This document shows, piece after piece, positions 52,684-61,093 of a DNA stretch of 64,000 nt (positions are counted from its first letter, which is position 1; every line of letters begins with the position of its first letter). The notes under the pieces are model-generated. The model made no database searches. It saw nothing but the letters and a program-made list of their open reading frames with translations, and was not told the origin of the DNA. Origin of the DNA: CBDFGQ01 sp965247295 (lineage in GTDB: Bacteria; Chloroflexota; Dehalococcoidia; Lucifugimonadales; JAGWBF01). The stretch covers positions 1-64,000 of the forward strand of contig CBDFGQ010000003.1 in assembly GCA_965247295.1 (NCBI GenBank). The letters run 5' to 3'. The position numbers and the translations under genes were made by a program.

Positions 52684-53844
52684 GTGACCACCGAGACGTC
52701 CGAGGAGGCCCGGACCCAGATCGTGACCGCGGTACGGGAGTTCGTGCGGCGTGAGGTAGAGCCCATCGCCGCCCAGTACGAGCGGGAGGACAAACTCCCC
52801 GTGGACCTGGTAGAGAAGATGAAGGAGATGGGGCTATTCGGCATAACTCTCCCTCAGGAGTACGGGGGCATGGGGCTGGACTACACCACCTTCGCCATGA
52901 TCTTCGAGGAGCTGTCCAAAGGCTGGATGAGCGTTGGCGGCATCATAGGGACCCACCACATCATGGCCCACGTGGTTGCCAGTTTCGGCACCGAGGAGCA
53001 AAAGGAGCGTTTCCTGCCCGCCATGTCCCGGGGCGAGAAACGTGGGGGCCTGGCCCTGACCGAGCCCAACGCCGGTAGCGACGTTCAGGCGATTGAGCTT
53101 TCCGCGGTCCACGACGGCGAAGAGTACGTGCTCAACGGCGCCAAGAATTTCGTCACCAACGGCAGACATGGGGACACATTCGCCCTTCTGGCAAAGACGG
53201 ACCGTAACGCCGAGCCCGCCCACAGGGGGTTGAGCTGCATCATCGTGGAAAAGGGAGGGCCGGGATTCCAGGTGGGCCGGGACCTGGACAAGCTCGGCTA
53301 CAGGGGCCTAGACACCAGCGAGCTGGTCTTCCAAGACTTTCGGGTCCCGGTGGAGAACCTCGTGGGCGGTCAGGAGGGACGGGGATTCCAGCAGGTGATG
53401 AGCGGCCTGGAAACCGGGCGCATCAACATAGCCGCCCGGGCGGTGGGGGTGGCCACGGCCGCCTTCGAGGCATCCATAAAATACGCCCAGCAGCGAAAGA
53501 CCTTCGGCGTCCCCATATCCCAGCACCAGGCCATACAGCTCAAGCTGGCGGACATGGCGACCAAGATCCAGGCCGCCCGGCTCTTGACCTACGAGGCCGC
53601 CGCCAAGAAGGACCGGGGCGATCGGGTGGACCTGGAGGCAGGGATGGCCAAGCTGTTCGCCAGCGAGATGTGCGCCGAGGTGACCCTGGATGCCATGCGC
53701 ATCCACGGTGGCTACGGGTATATCAAGGACTACCCCCTGGAGCGGTATTACCGGGACGCACCCCTCATGATCATCGGAGAGGGCACAAATGAGATCCAGC
53801 GGCTGGTTATAGCACGACAGCTGCTACAGAGGTACAAGTTGTAG
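52684..53844 (+). CDS. Acyl-CoA dehydrogenase
   Basis: A 386-aa FAD enzyme. LALTEPNAGSDVQAIELSAV and ALLAKTDRNAEPAHRGLSCI belong to the FAD/acyl pocket; the C-terminal part has QRKTFGVPISQHQAIQLKLA, RIHGGYGYIKDYPLERYYRD and the catalytic Glu in MIIGEGTNEIQR. It oxidises acyl-CoA thioesters; chain specificity unknown. GTG 52684 follows AAGGAGC. It is divergent from coaX and followed by the DUF2283 gene. Confidence 0.95.
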   Translation: MTTETSEEARTQIVTAVREFVRREVEPIAAQYEREDKLPVDLVEKMKEMGLFGITLPQEYGGMGLDYTTFAMIFEELSKGWMSVGGIIGTHHIMAHVVASFGTEEQKERFLPAMSRGEKRGGLALTEPNAGSDVQAIELSAVHDGEEYVLNGAKNFVTNGRHGDTFALLAKTDRNAEPAHRGLSCIIVEKGGPGFQVGRDLDKLGYRGLDTSELVFQDFRVPVENLVGGQEGRGFQQVMSGLETGRINIAARAVGVATAAFEASIKYAQQRKTFGVPISQHQAIQLKLADMATKIQAARLLTYEAAAKKDRGDRVDLEAGMAKLFASEMCAEVTLDAMRIHGGYGYIKDYPLERYYRDAPLMIIGEGTNEIQRLVIARQLLQRYKL

Positions 53845-53888
53845 GACATCCCCGCCGGAGTCGCGGCCGGGCCATGGGAGGGGGCAGC

Positions 53889-54344
53889 ATGAAGTTCATC
53901 TACGACCCGCTGACAGACAGCCTGTATATCAATCTCACTGGAGATGACGTACAGATCAGTAGTCACCCCGTGGATGATGACATAGTCCTGGACTTCGCCG
54001 TCCCAGAGCGTCTCGTGGGCATAGGGGTGAGGCAGGCCTCCAAGCGGCTCGACCTGGACCATCTGTTGCCGCACGCCGAGGTCCTGCGGCGGGAGGAGGC
54101 CCTGTGGCCCCGACTGAGGGGGGAGCTGCTGCGACGGAAGACGGCGGATGAACCGGTCAAAACCCTCCTGCACGGGGTGGCCTACTGGGTCCAGGAGGTG
54201 GGGCCCGACTACGTGTACCTGCGGACCGACCGGGGCCGGGGCAAGAGCCACAGAATCAACGCCGACGAAATACAGGACAAGAACACGGAAAAATACGTGG
54301 GCAAGAGGCGGCTCATATACGCCTTGCGGGCCATTCTGGACTAG
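53889..54344 (+). CDS. DUF2283 domain protein
   Basis: A 151-aa protein. KFIYDPLTDSLYINLTGDDV and DIVLDFAVPERLVGIGVRQA form the DUF2283 beta domain. The C-terminal 90 residues (ELLRRKTADEPVKTLLHGVA, YVYLRTDRGRGKSHRINADE) are an extra alpha/beta part. Function unknown. ATG 53889 follows GGGAGGGGG; the frame is open five codons further up. It follows the acyl-CoA dehydrogenase by 45 nt. Confidence 0.75.
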   Translation: MKFIYDPLTDSLYINLTGDDVQISSHPVDDDIVLDFAVPERLVGIGVRQASKRLDLDHLLPHAEVLRREEALWPRLRGELLRRKTADEPVKTLLHGVAYWVQEVGPDYVYLRTDRGRGKSHRINADEIQDKNTEKYVGKRRLIYALRAILD

Positions 54345-54608
54345 GCAAAGGGGTCCGCACCCCCTCCCCCTCCACAGCGACAATCACTGGTACCTTAATG
54401 CAACGAGGCCTCAAGGCCCGAAACCTCCGCGCGGGGAGCCAGTTACGCCGTCATAAGAACTTCTGTCATCGTCACCTTGACGGTCGTCGCATTTACGAGC
54501 CCACGCAGGGGCCGTATCGCTTTTACATTAGACGGGAGTCATCCGTAATTCTCTCATTGCTGCGTGGTGAATATGATCCTTAAAAACCCAGCCGGAGAGG
54601 AATGCACC

Positions 54609-55001
54609 ATGGCCCACAATGCAATCGTTCGTGAACTTGCAGCGGTAGTGATAGACGTCAGCGACCTGGAGCGCGTAGCAACATTCTGGGGTGAGTTGCT
54701 GGGGCAGGCGCCGGGTCAACCTCGGAGCGGCGGTGGCTGGCTGACCGTTGGCGCCCTTGACGGCACCCGATCATTGGTACTTCAGAAAGTACCCCAGCCG
54801 AAGGCGGTCAAGAATCGCGTCCATTTGGACTTCCTCGTTGATGACGTGGAGGAGGCGACCGCTCGCATCCTCGCGTCCGGCCGGAGCAGGATCAGCGAGC
54901 CTCGCGTCGGGGGCGGAGTCACCATGGCTGATCCTGAAGGCAACGAGTTCTGCATTGGCTCGTTTCGGAGGATCAAGGAGGGCAGGAGGATTCCCACGTA
55001 G
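54609..55001 (+). CDS. VOC family protein (glyoxalase-like)
   Basis: A 130-aa single VOC domain: LAAVVIDVSDLERVATFWGE, RVHLDFLVDDVEEATARILA and MADPEGNEFCIGSF are the usual strands. The first strand has Val where metal-binding members have His, while HLDFLV keeps a His. This resembles the glyoxalase_6-type proteins, often antibiotic-resistance or unknown. ATG 54609 has GGAGAGG upstream. Confidence 0.82.
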   Translation: MAHNAIVRELAAVVIDVSDLERVATFWGELLGQAPGQPRSGGGWLTVGALDGTRSLVLQKVPQPKAVKNRVHLDFLVDDVEEATARILASGRSRISEPRVGGGVTMADPEGNEFCIGSFRRIKEGRRIPT

Positions 55002-55094
55002 TCCATATCTTCCCCCTGCGGAGGGAGCCTGGCCGGGTCCGAAGCCATTTGCCGGTAGCCACCCGCTTACCCGCAAATATCACTGGACCCATCC

Positions 55095-55209
55095 TTCGAC
55101 AAGCTCAGGTTGAGCGGGAGGTCGCCGACCGCTCGTGGTGAGCCTTCAGCAGCCTAACGACAGGCTCAGGACAAACGGAATCGTCCTCGCTCGTGGTGAG
55201 CCTGTCGAA
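55095..55209. repeat. Interspersed repeat with inverted ends (TTCGACAAGCTCA type)
   Basis: TTCGACAAGCTCA at 55095-55107 is mirrored by TGAGCCTGTCGAA at 55197-55209 with one mismatch. Inside, CGCTCGTGGTGAGCC occurs twice (about 55130 and 55188). This looks like a small non-coding repeat family of this genome. Confidence 0.7.
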
Positions 55210-55295
55210 CCATGAAGCGCTCCACTGGGGTGTGCGAGGCCCTCGCAACGGGGAAACAACTAGCGGGCCATGCCGTCCCTGTGTGGTACCGCCGA

Positions 55296-56699
55296 CTATC
55301 CTCGGGGGGAAGGGAGCTGGCTCAGCAGGTCTATTAGCTGGGAGACGTTGCCCACCGACTCCAGATTATCTATGGTACCCAGGATCTTGTCCACCTGGTC
55401 TCTGCCGGTCACCTGAGAGCCCGTGGTCACGAACTTCTTCTTTATCTCGTCGGCGCTGCGAGCCAGGGGCGCCATGGACACCCGCCCCTCGTACCTCTCA
55501 CCGGCCTTCGTGGCAACGGCCACCTTGGTCATAAAGGAGGCGTCTTTCCGATAGGCCTCCTCGCATTCGTCGTCGGCGGCCAGGGTCACGCGCCTGGCCA
55601 TGGCAGCGACGTCCTGCCTGGTCCTGGTCCTCTCCAAGTACCAGTTGGGCCCCGGATCCCCGGCAAGGAGGGCTGCCGACACCTGATAGGGGATGCTGAA
55701 CTGCATGTCGGCCACGCCCACCGGCTCCTGGTCATCGAAGCCCGCCACTTCCCCCTTGTTGGTGTAGACGTCGACCTTTTCGATGTTGCCCAGATCGATT
55801 CCGTGGTCACTCAAAAGGCCTTTCACGGCCACTATTGCCGGGTGGGTTGTCGTGCAGCCGGGGTGAAGCTTGGCGCCGAAGTCCGGTATGTAGTACTTCT
55901 CGCCAAGGCCCTCCGTGAGGACCTCTTCCCTGAAGATGTCGTAGCCCAGCATTCGCCACAGCCCCTTGTCCCCGTCCAGGACATTGTTTTCCTGCAGCGA
56001 TTTCAGGCCCGCCTGGGCGGAAACGGCGGTGAAGGCCCCGATCATGCACATCCAGGCCCACCCCTGCTTGATTTCCTTCATCGGTCTGAGACCTTCATCG
56101 CCCATCCAGTTGCGGCCACCGGCCACCGGCGTGTAGATACCCGCCATGCTCAGGTTGGAGAGCATTCCGTCCTCATCCAGCCCCATGGCCCTTCCGGCGG
56201 CGGCGGCCGAGGCGAATACAGAGCTGGTCTCCCCCGTGATCTCCTCGAACCGCTCGAATGTCATGTCCATGGAGTGAAGTATCCTGGCACACACCTCGTA
56301 GCCAGCCACCACGCTGGTGATCAGCTCCTTGCCGGAGATGGACCGGGCCTCTCCCGCAGCCAGGGCCGCCGGGACGGCCAGGGCCCCGAGCCACGCGTAG
56401 CTTCTACCGCTGGCGCGATCGTCGCAGAAGTCCAGCATCGTTCCCAGGGCACCATTGCCGAAGGCGGCAAGGGGCACGGACACCCGGGCGCCGTCGCCGA
56501 TGAGGGTCGCCTGCTCCCTTCCGCCGCCCATGTCCTTGGCCAGACCCAGGAATGTGCCGGACAAGGGCAGGGCATACCCCCCAATGGTGTTGCCAACGGC
56601 ATCCAGCAGCGCCAGCTTCCCTTTTTCCACCACCGCGGGTGGCAGATCCTCGAACTTGAGTCGGGCGGCGTAACTTGCGAGGCTTCGCGTCGCAGACAT
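55296..56699 (-). CDS. MmgE/PrpD family protein
   Basis: A 467-aa protein. SLASYAARLKFEDLPPAVVE, ALLDAVGNTIGGYALPLSGT, FGNGALGTMLDFCDDRASGR and KLHPGCTTTHPAIVAVKGLL are family features. Members include 2-methylcitrate dehydratase and cis-aconitate decarboxylase, but most are uncharacterised dehydratase-like enzymes. ATG 56699 follows GGAGGAG; a start seven codons further up is unlikely. It is followed downstream only by repeats; the SMP-30 gene lies upstream on the same strand. Confidence 0.9.
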   Translation of the reverse strand: MSATRSLASYAARLKFEDLPPAVVEKGKLALLDAVGNTIGGYALPLSGTFLGLAKDMGGGREQATLIGDGARVSVPLAAFGNGALGTMLDFCDDRASGRSYAWLGALAVPAALAAGEARSISGKELITSVVAGYEVCARILHSMDMTFERFEEITGETSSVFASAAAAGRAMGLDEDGMLSNLSMAGIYTPVAGGRNWMGDEGLRPMKEIKQGWAWMCMIGAFTAVSAQAGLKSLQENNVLDGDKGLWRMLGYDIFREEVLTEGLGEKYYIPDFGAKLHPGCTTTHPAIVAVKGLLSDHGIDLGNIEKVDVYTNKGEVAGFDDQEPVGVADMQFSIPYQVSAALLAGDPGPNWYLERTRTRQDVAAMARRVTLAADDECEEAYRKDASFMTKVAVATKAGERYEGRVSMAPLARSADEIKKKFVTTGSQVTGRDQVDKILGTIDNLESVGNVSQLIDLLSQLPSPRG

Positions 56700-56802
56700 C
56701 TCAGCTCCTCCTTTTAGCATAGGTGGTGTGGCTGTTCACCAGTGGCACCCAGGGCGCCTCCCAGGAGGTATCAGCGCAGACCTGGCCAGCCGGCCCCGGC
56801 GG

Positions 56803-57720
56803 CTACCCTGCCGCGGGCCACAGCAGCCATCCCCTCAGCCCCGTGTTACGGACCCGAAAGAGGTGGCCCTCGCCGGTGGTGACATAGAGCGTGCTCAGGT
56901 CGGAGTCGCCAAAGGTACAGTTGGTGGGGCTGTCCACCCCAACCGGCATGGGATGGGTCTCTAGCACCCGACCCGAGGGGGCAAATACGTAGATCATGGC
57001 GCCCGGGCCGGCCTCGTTCCGACCGGCAGTAGCCACGATGTTCCCCTCGGAGTCGAAACACATGCCGTCGATGCCACGCTGGGGACCCCGATAGTCCTCC
57101 CCGAACTGGTGTAGCACCACGTACGGCCCCAGGGTCCCATCCTCTCCTATGGGGTAGGCCCTAAGCTCCCTGAGCCTTCCGGACTCCGAGTGGCTCTGGG
57201 CCACGTAAAGGGTACGCTGGTCGGGCGACATCAGGATGCCATTGGGCCTGGTGATGTCGTGAGTAACCCGGCTCACAGACCAGCTTCCGTCGGGGTGAGG
57301 GTCCGCCCGAAGCACTTCCTCATGGTCCAGCTCCATTCGTTCGCTGGGGTCGATGAGGCCCTCGTTCCAGGGGTTGGTGAACCACACCCGCCCACCGGCG
57401 TCCAGGGCCAGGTCGTTGGGGGTGTTCAGCCGGTGCCCATCAAGGCGGTCGGCGACAACCTGGCTGGTCCCATTGGCCTCGAACCGGAGGATGGCCCGGT
57501 TCCCCGCGCTGCACCCATAGAGGCGGCCTTCTCCGTCGAAGGCCAGCCCATTGGTCCTGCCGGTGCCCACACGGTGCTCCGTGCAGGCGCCCGTCCGCGG
57601 GTCATATCGCATGATACGAGACTGCTGGATGAGGGTATACACGAGGGCCTGACCGTCCCAGGCGGGCCCCTCCGACGTGACCCCGTGGGGGCCGGCCACC
57701 AGTTCGTAGTCCCACTCCAT
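56803..57720 (-). CDS. SMP-30/gluconolactonase family protein
   Basis: A 305-aa six-bladed propeller lactonase. GVTSEGPAWDGQALVYTLIQ holds the metal Glu, NTPNDLALDAGGRVWFTNPW the Asn and RGIDGMCFDSEGNIVATAGR the Asp. These enzymes hydrolyse sugar lactones. It is upstream of and parallel to the MmgE/PrpD gene (103-nt gap), which suggests joint use of sugar-acid-like substrates. Confidence 0.9.
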   Translation of the reverse strand: MEWDYELVAGPHGVTSEGPAWDGQALVYTLIQQSRIMRYDPRTGACTEHRVGTGRTNGLAFDGEGRLYGCSAGNRAILRFEANGTSQVVADRLDGHRLNTPNDLALDAGGRVWFTNPWNEGLIDPSERMELDHEEVLRADPHPDGSWSVSRVTHDITRPNGILMSPDQRTLYVAQSHSESGRLRELRAYPIGEDGTLGPYVVLHQFGEDYRGPQRGIDGMCFDSEGNIVATAGRNEAGPGAMIYVFAPSGRVLETHPMPVGVDSPTNCTFGDSDLSTLYVTTGEGHLFRVRNTGLRGWLLWPAAG

Positions 57721-57856
57721 GTAGCTACCCCTTTGTGACTGGCTCCCTCGCTGAACGCCCGCAGACCGCAGGTATTGCAGGGTGCTGACAAATCCTTTCG
57801 ACCATCCCCTCCGACTGAGCCCAAAGTCTCCATGAGCGAAGCATCACCGGACCTGG

Positions 57857-57932
57857 CCCCCTTCCTCGGCGAGGAGGGGGGTTGTATCTGAGGGACACCC
57901 TCAGACTCCCGCCAAAGGGGATTCGCTCCTCT
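57857..57932. repeat. Hairpins and interspersed repeat upstream of the SMP-30 gene
   Basis: CCCCCTTCCTCG folds onto CGAGGAGGGGG (12 pairs, one wobble), followed by CTGAGGG-ACA-CCCTCAG (perfect 7 bp). The part from 57885 on is similar to 62600-62647 in the gcv operon. It lies after the thioredoxin-TPR stop. Confidence 0.6.
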
Positions 57933-57957
57933 TCGCAGCCCGTTATTAATCAGAACG

Positions 57958-58675
57958 CTAGAGCCCGCGCTCCATCTGCTCCCGCTGCCAGCCGTAGTCC
58001 ACCTGGCCGCGGTAGAACCTCTCGGGATGCTCCACGGCCCAAATTTGCTTGCGGATGACGTAGTTGTCAGGCGCCAGTTCCACACCCCTGCGCCATTCAG
58101 CCATGGCCTCCCGTACCCTGCCCGCGCGGTACAGCTCGAGGCCCTTGCGGAAGAAGGAGATGGCCTCAATATGCTCATCGCCTTGGTCCAGCTCCTCCAC
58201 CTCCCTGGCCAGCTCCTCCAACGAGGGCTGCCTGGCCCACTCCGCCACGATCTCGGCGATCTGGGGCTGGCGCAGGTCGAAGCCACCGAACTTTTTAGTA
58301 CCGGAGGACGCCCCCTTCGTCGATAAGCAGTCCGTTGGGGATGGCCTTAAAGCCGTAGAGCTGGCTCAGGAGATTTTCCTCGTCCACGACGGTGGTAAAG
58401 GAGGGGTTGGCCCGTTCCACGTAGGTCCTCGCCTTTTCGCCACCCTGGGCGTCAATGGCTACCGAGAGGACCTCTATGTTATTGCTCCGGTGTCTCTCGT
58501 AATACTCCTGCCAGACCGGCAGCTGCTCCCGGCATGCTCACCAGGAGGCCCACATGAACACTATGAGCCTCTTGCCTATATAATCGGACAGGTTGACCCG
58601 GCCACCGTCCAGGCCGGGCAGGCTGAAGCCCGGCGCCTCCTCGCCAATCCTGGCAGCTACTCCTGTATAGCCCAT
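57958..58675 (-). CDS. TlpA-like thioredoxin-fold protein with TPR tail, probable selenoprotein, frameshifted
   Basis: From ATG 58675: GEEAPGFSLPGLDGGRVNLS, then LIVFMWASW-TGA-ACREQLPVWQ at the redox motif, then VLSVAIDAQGGEKARTYVE and LYGFKAIPNGLLIDEGGVLR, a complete thioredoxin fold. The TGA (58538-58540) takes the place of the catalytic Cys. At 58295 a TAA appears inside a T5/A5 run; a one-base shift restores KKFGGFDLRQPQIAEIVAEW and a tetratricopeptide-like tail (EAISFFRKGLELYRAGRVRE) to 57958. The motif after the TGA is A-C, one residue shorter than CxxC. Confidence 0.75.
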
Positions 58676-58755
58676 TATCTTCTACCTCCGCTGCCGTTAA
58701 GTTCAGTACACCATCAAGCTTGGATGCGGCGATCCCTCGAGAGATGCATTACCCC

Positions 58756-59947
58756 TTAACGCCCGGTCACTCTCTTTCCTACATCCAGGGCATCGGTGAC
58801 AGTCCTCGGCGGAGCAATGATGATGCGAAAGCCCTGCTCGATCCGCCGCTCCACATCCTGGGCGGTGGCGCCCACCGCGCAGGGGACGTCGAACTCTTTG
58901 CAGGCATCCAGGACGCGCAATAGTGCCTCCAGCACCTCGGGATCGGAGGAGTTGCCACGCTTGCCCATGGAGACGGACATGTCTCCCGGCCCCGCCCAAA
59001 TCGCGCCTATGCCCTTCACCTCTCGCACGATGTCCCTTATATTGCTTGACGCCCTGGGCCTCCTCCACGATCCCCAACAGGAGGACCTCGCCATCCGGGT
59101 CCAAGGGCCATACGTCGGCCACGTCGTAGTATTCCTGAGCGTTCAGCCCCCAGAAGCGCAGCGCGAGGGCCTGCTCCCGGTCCCGCTCGATCTCCTGCAC
59201 CACCGACTTGGGGACGTATTCCCCCAGCTTGTCCCGCTGAAGAGTCAGCCACCGCTCTCGCTCCAGGGCTTCACGCAGCTCTTCAGCCTTCTGCTTGATC
59301 TCCTCGTAGAGCCTAGCGTTTTCGATGGCAATCGCAGCATTGTCGGCAAACGAAGTAAAGGTCCTTAGGTCGTCCTCCTGGAAGCTCTCCTTGTTCGTGG
59401 GGTTAAGGACCTGCACGACGCCCAGGTTGCGCTCCTGTATCATCAGGGGAACGCACACGATGGACCTGGTGCGAAACCCGCTCCTTTTGTCAGCTTCAGG
59501 GTTGAAACGGGGGTCCTCGTAGGCGTCGGGGATCAGCAGCGGCACCCTGTTCTGGGCTACCCAGCCGGCTATGCCAACCCCCAGGGGCAACCGTATCTCC
59601 TTGATGGCCGCACCCTTTTCTCCGGTGGCCACGTTGAATACCAGCTCCTGTGTCTCCTCATCCAGGAGCATCAGCGAGCTGGCCTCTGCATACATCACCT
59701 CTTTGCTCTTCCCCATGATCATTTCCAACAGTGGCTGCACTTCCATTACCGAGCTGATAGCGGCGGCGACCTGGCTCAGGGCCTGGCTTTCCGCCAACCG
59801 GCGGTCCAGCTCGTCGCCGGCTGCCTTCACCCGCTGGTCCAGCTCCTGATTAGAACTACGCAGCTCCGCGATCTCGGTAGTCTGCTGCCCAATAATTCGC
59901 TGAGAGTCGGCTATCTGCTTAGCCTGCTTATTACGCTGGCTGACCAT
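58756..59947 (-). pseudogene. Chimeric gene: GAF sensor joined to the C-terminal half of an HpcH/HpaI-type aldolase, frameshifted
   Basis: The first 255 residues are a coiled coil and GAF domain (VGIAGWVAQNRVPLLIPDAY, FTSFADNAAIAIENARLYEE) ending DKLGEYVPKSVVQEIERD, a linker that normally leads into an adenylate cyclase domain. At about 59160 it changes abruptly to RFWGLNAQEYYDVADVWPLD and, after a one-base frameshift near 59044, to RDIVREVKGIGAIWAGPGDM and CAVGATAQDVERRIEQGFRI, the C-terminal half of an HpcH-type aldolase. Neither the cyclase domain nor the aldolase N-terminus is present. Confidence 0.75.
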
Positions 59948-60045
59948 AACGCACCTCCACGCATTGCCACATCGGTTCCAGCTTACCCCGCCGCTCCAGG
60001 CGGACCAAAGGCCAAAGGTAGACGCCCTTGGCTTAGGCGACCGCC

Positions 60046-60840
60046 TCAGACGGCGACCACCATCTCCTCGACGCCGGCGCTCAGGTCTATTCCCAACTCG
60101 TTGGCCAACGCGGCTACTTCCTCAACCACTTCCTCCCGATTAGGAACACCGATATGCACGGCAACCATCTTGGGCACGTGAAGCTTGGCCTTAAAGGCCT
60201 CCCGGACCTGCTCGCCCAAGAGCTGGGGAGTCAAATGCCCTGTGAGTTTGGCCAGCCCACCCAGCCGGCTGGGAAAGGTCACGTCAACGAACATGATCTG
60301 GGGCGCAATTTCTTCCTGAAAGAATAGCGACAGGTCACCGCCGGTATCCCCCGTGTAGGCCATGGTTCCCCCCGAGTTGGACCGCACAATATATCCCACT
60401 GAGGAAACCGGGTGGGGCTGAGGAATGGGCTTCACCTGGTAATCCAAGACGCCGATCCACTCCCATGGCTTAACAGGCTGTAGCCGGTACTTGGGGGGTG
60501 CGTCGGTAATCTGCTTGGTGAAGTCCGGGTAAACATCGCCGTCAATCAGGTGAGCATGGATACCCTCAAGGGTTTCGGGCAGCGAGTAGAGGTCTATGGT
60601 GGTCGGGTTGTCCAGCGTCATCAGTGCCAAGGAGGGCACGTCGCGAATGTGGTCAAAGTGGCGGTGAGTAACCAATACCGCCAACACCCGACCTTGCTCC
60701 GCTGGGGTCAGCGCACTTGCCAGACTGCCCATGTCCACTCCCAGCACCCCATCGACTAGAAAGCAGGTATGGCGGGTACCGCTGTCGCGCCAGCTATCGC
60801 GGCTGGGTAAGTTGTGGGCGCCTAGGACGCGAACTTGCAT
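60046..60840 (-). CDS. MBL-fold hydrolase (class II cAMP phosphodiesterase/RNase Z-like)
   Basis: A 264-aa metallo-beta-lactamase-fold enzyme. VTHRHFDHIRDV is the metal motif; further ligands lie in MAYTGDTGGD and KMVAVHIGVPN. The pattern GVDMGSLASALTP and the His near LTGHLTPQLLGE resemble class II cAMP phosphodiesterases and related proteins, but the group is broad. It is transcribed from a good promoter just upstream and lies next to the GAF chimera, whose lost partner may have been a cyclase. Confidence 0.75.
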   Translation of the reverse strand: MQVRVLGAHNLPSRDSWRDSGTRHTCFLVDGVLGVDMGSLASALTPAEQGRVLAVLVTHRHFDHIRDVPSLALMTLDNPTTIDLYSLPETLEGIHAHLIDGDVYPDFTKQITDAPPKYRLQPVKPWEWIGVLDYQVKPIPQPHPVSSVGYIVRSNSGGTMAYTGDTGGDLSLFFQEEIAPQIMFVDVTFPSRLGGLAKLTGHLTPQLLGEQVREAFKAKLHVPKMVAVHIGVPNREEVVEEVAALANELGIDLSAGVEEMVVAV

Positions 60841-60892
60841 GTGGCCTCCCCCTCACCCACTCCATCACCGGTCACAGACATGAATTGGATAG

Positions 60893-60921
60893 AGTTTATT
60901 CAAATTTCTACACAAGGTCAA
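60893..60921 (-). promoter_or_regulatory. Promoter of the MBL-fold gene
   Basis: On the minus strand TTGACC and TAAACT are separated by 17 bp; the start codon is about 52 nt past the -10 box. Close to the sigma-70 consensus. Confidence 0.65.
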
Positions 60922-61093
60922 GTACATACCCTACCAACCCCTCCCCAAAGCGCCACAGGCAATTCGAACCAGGTCCGTCATACGTAATATGAAACCGGTG
61001 AGGCGCGACGCAAGGATGCTTGGATGACGACTGGGGGTCACGGACTGCGGAGCCCACCCGAGAACGTTAACGGAGGGCGGTCTATTGGGCGCA

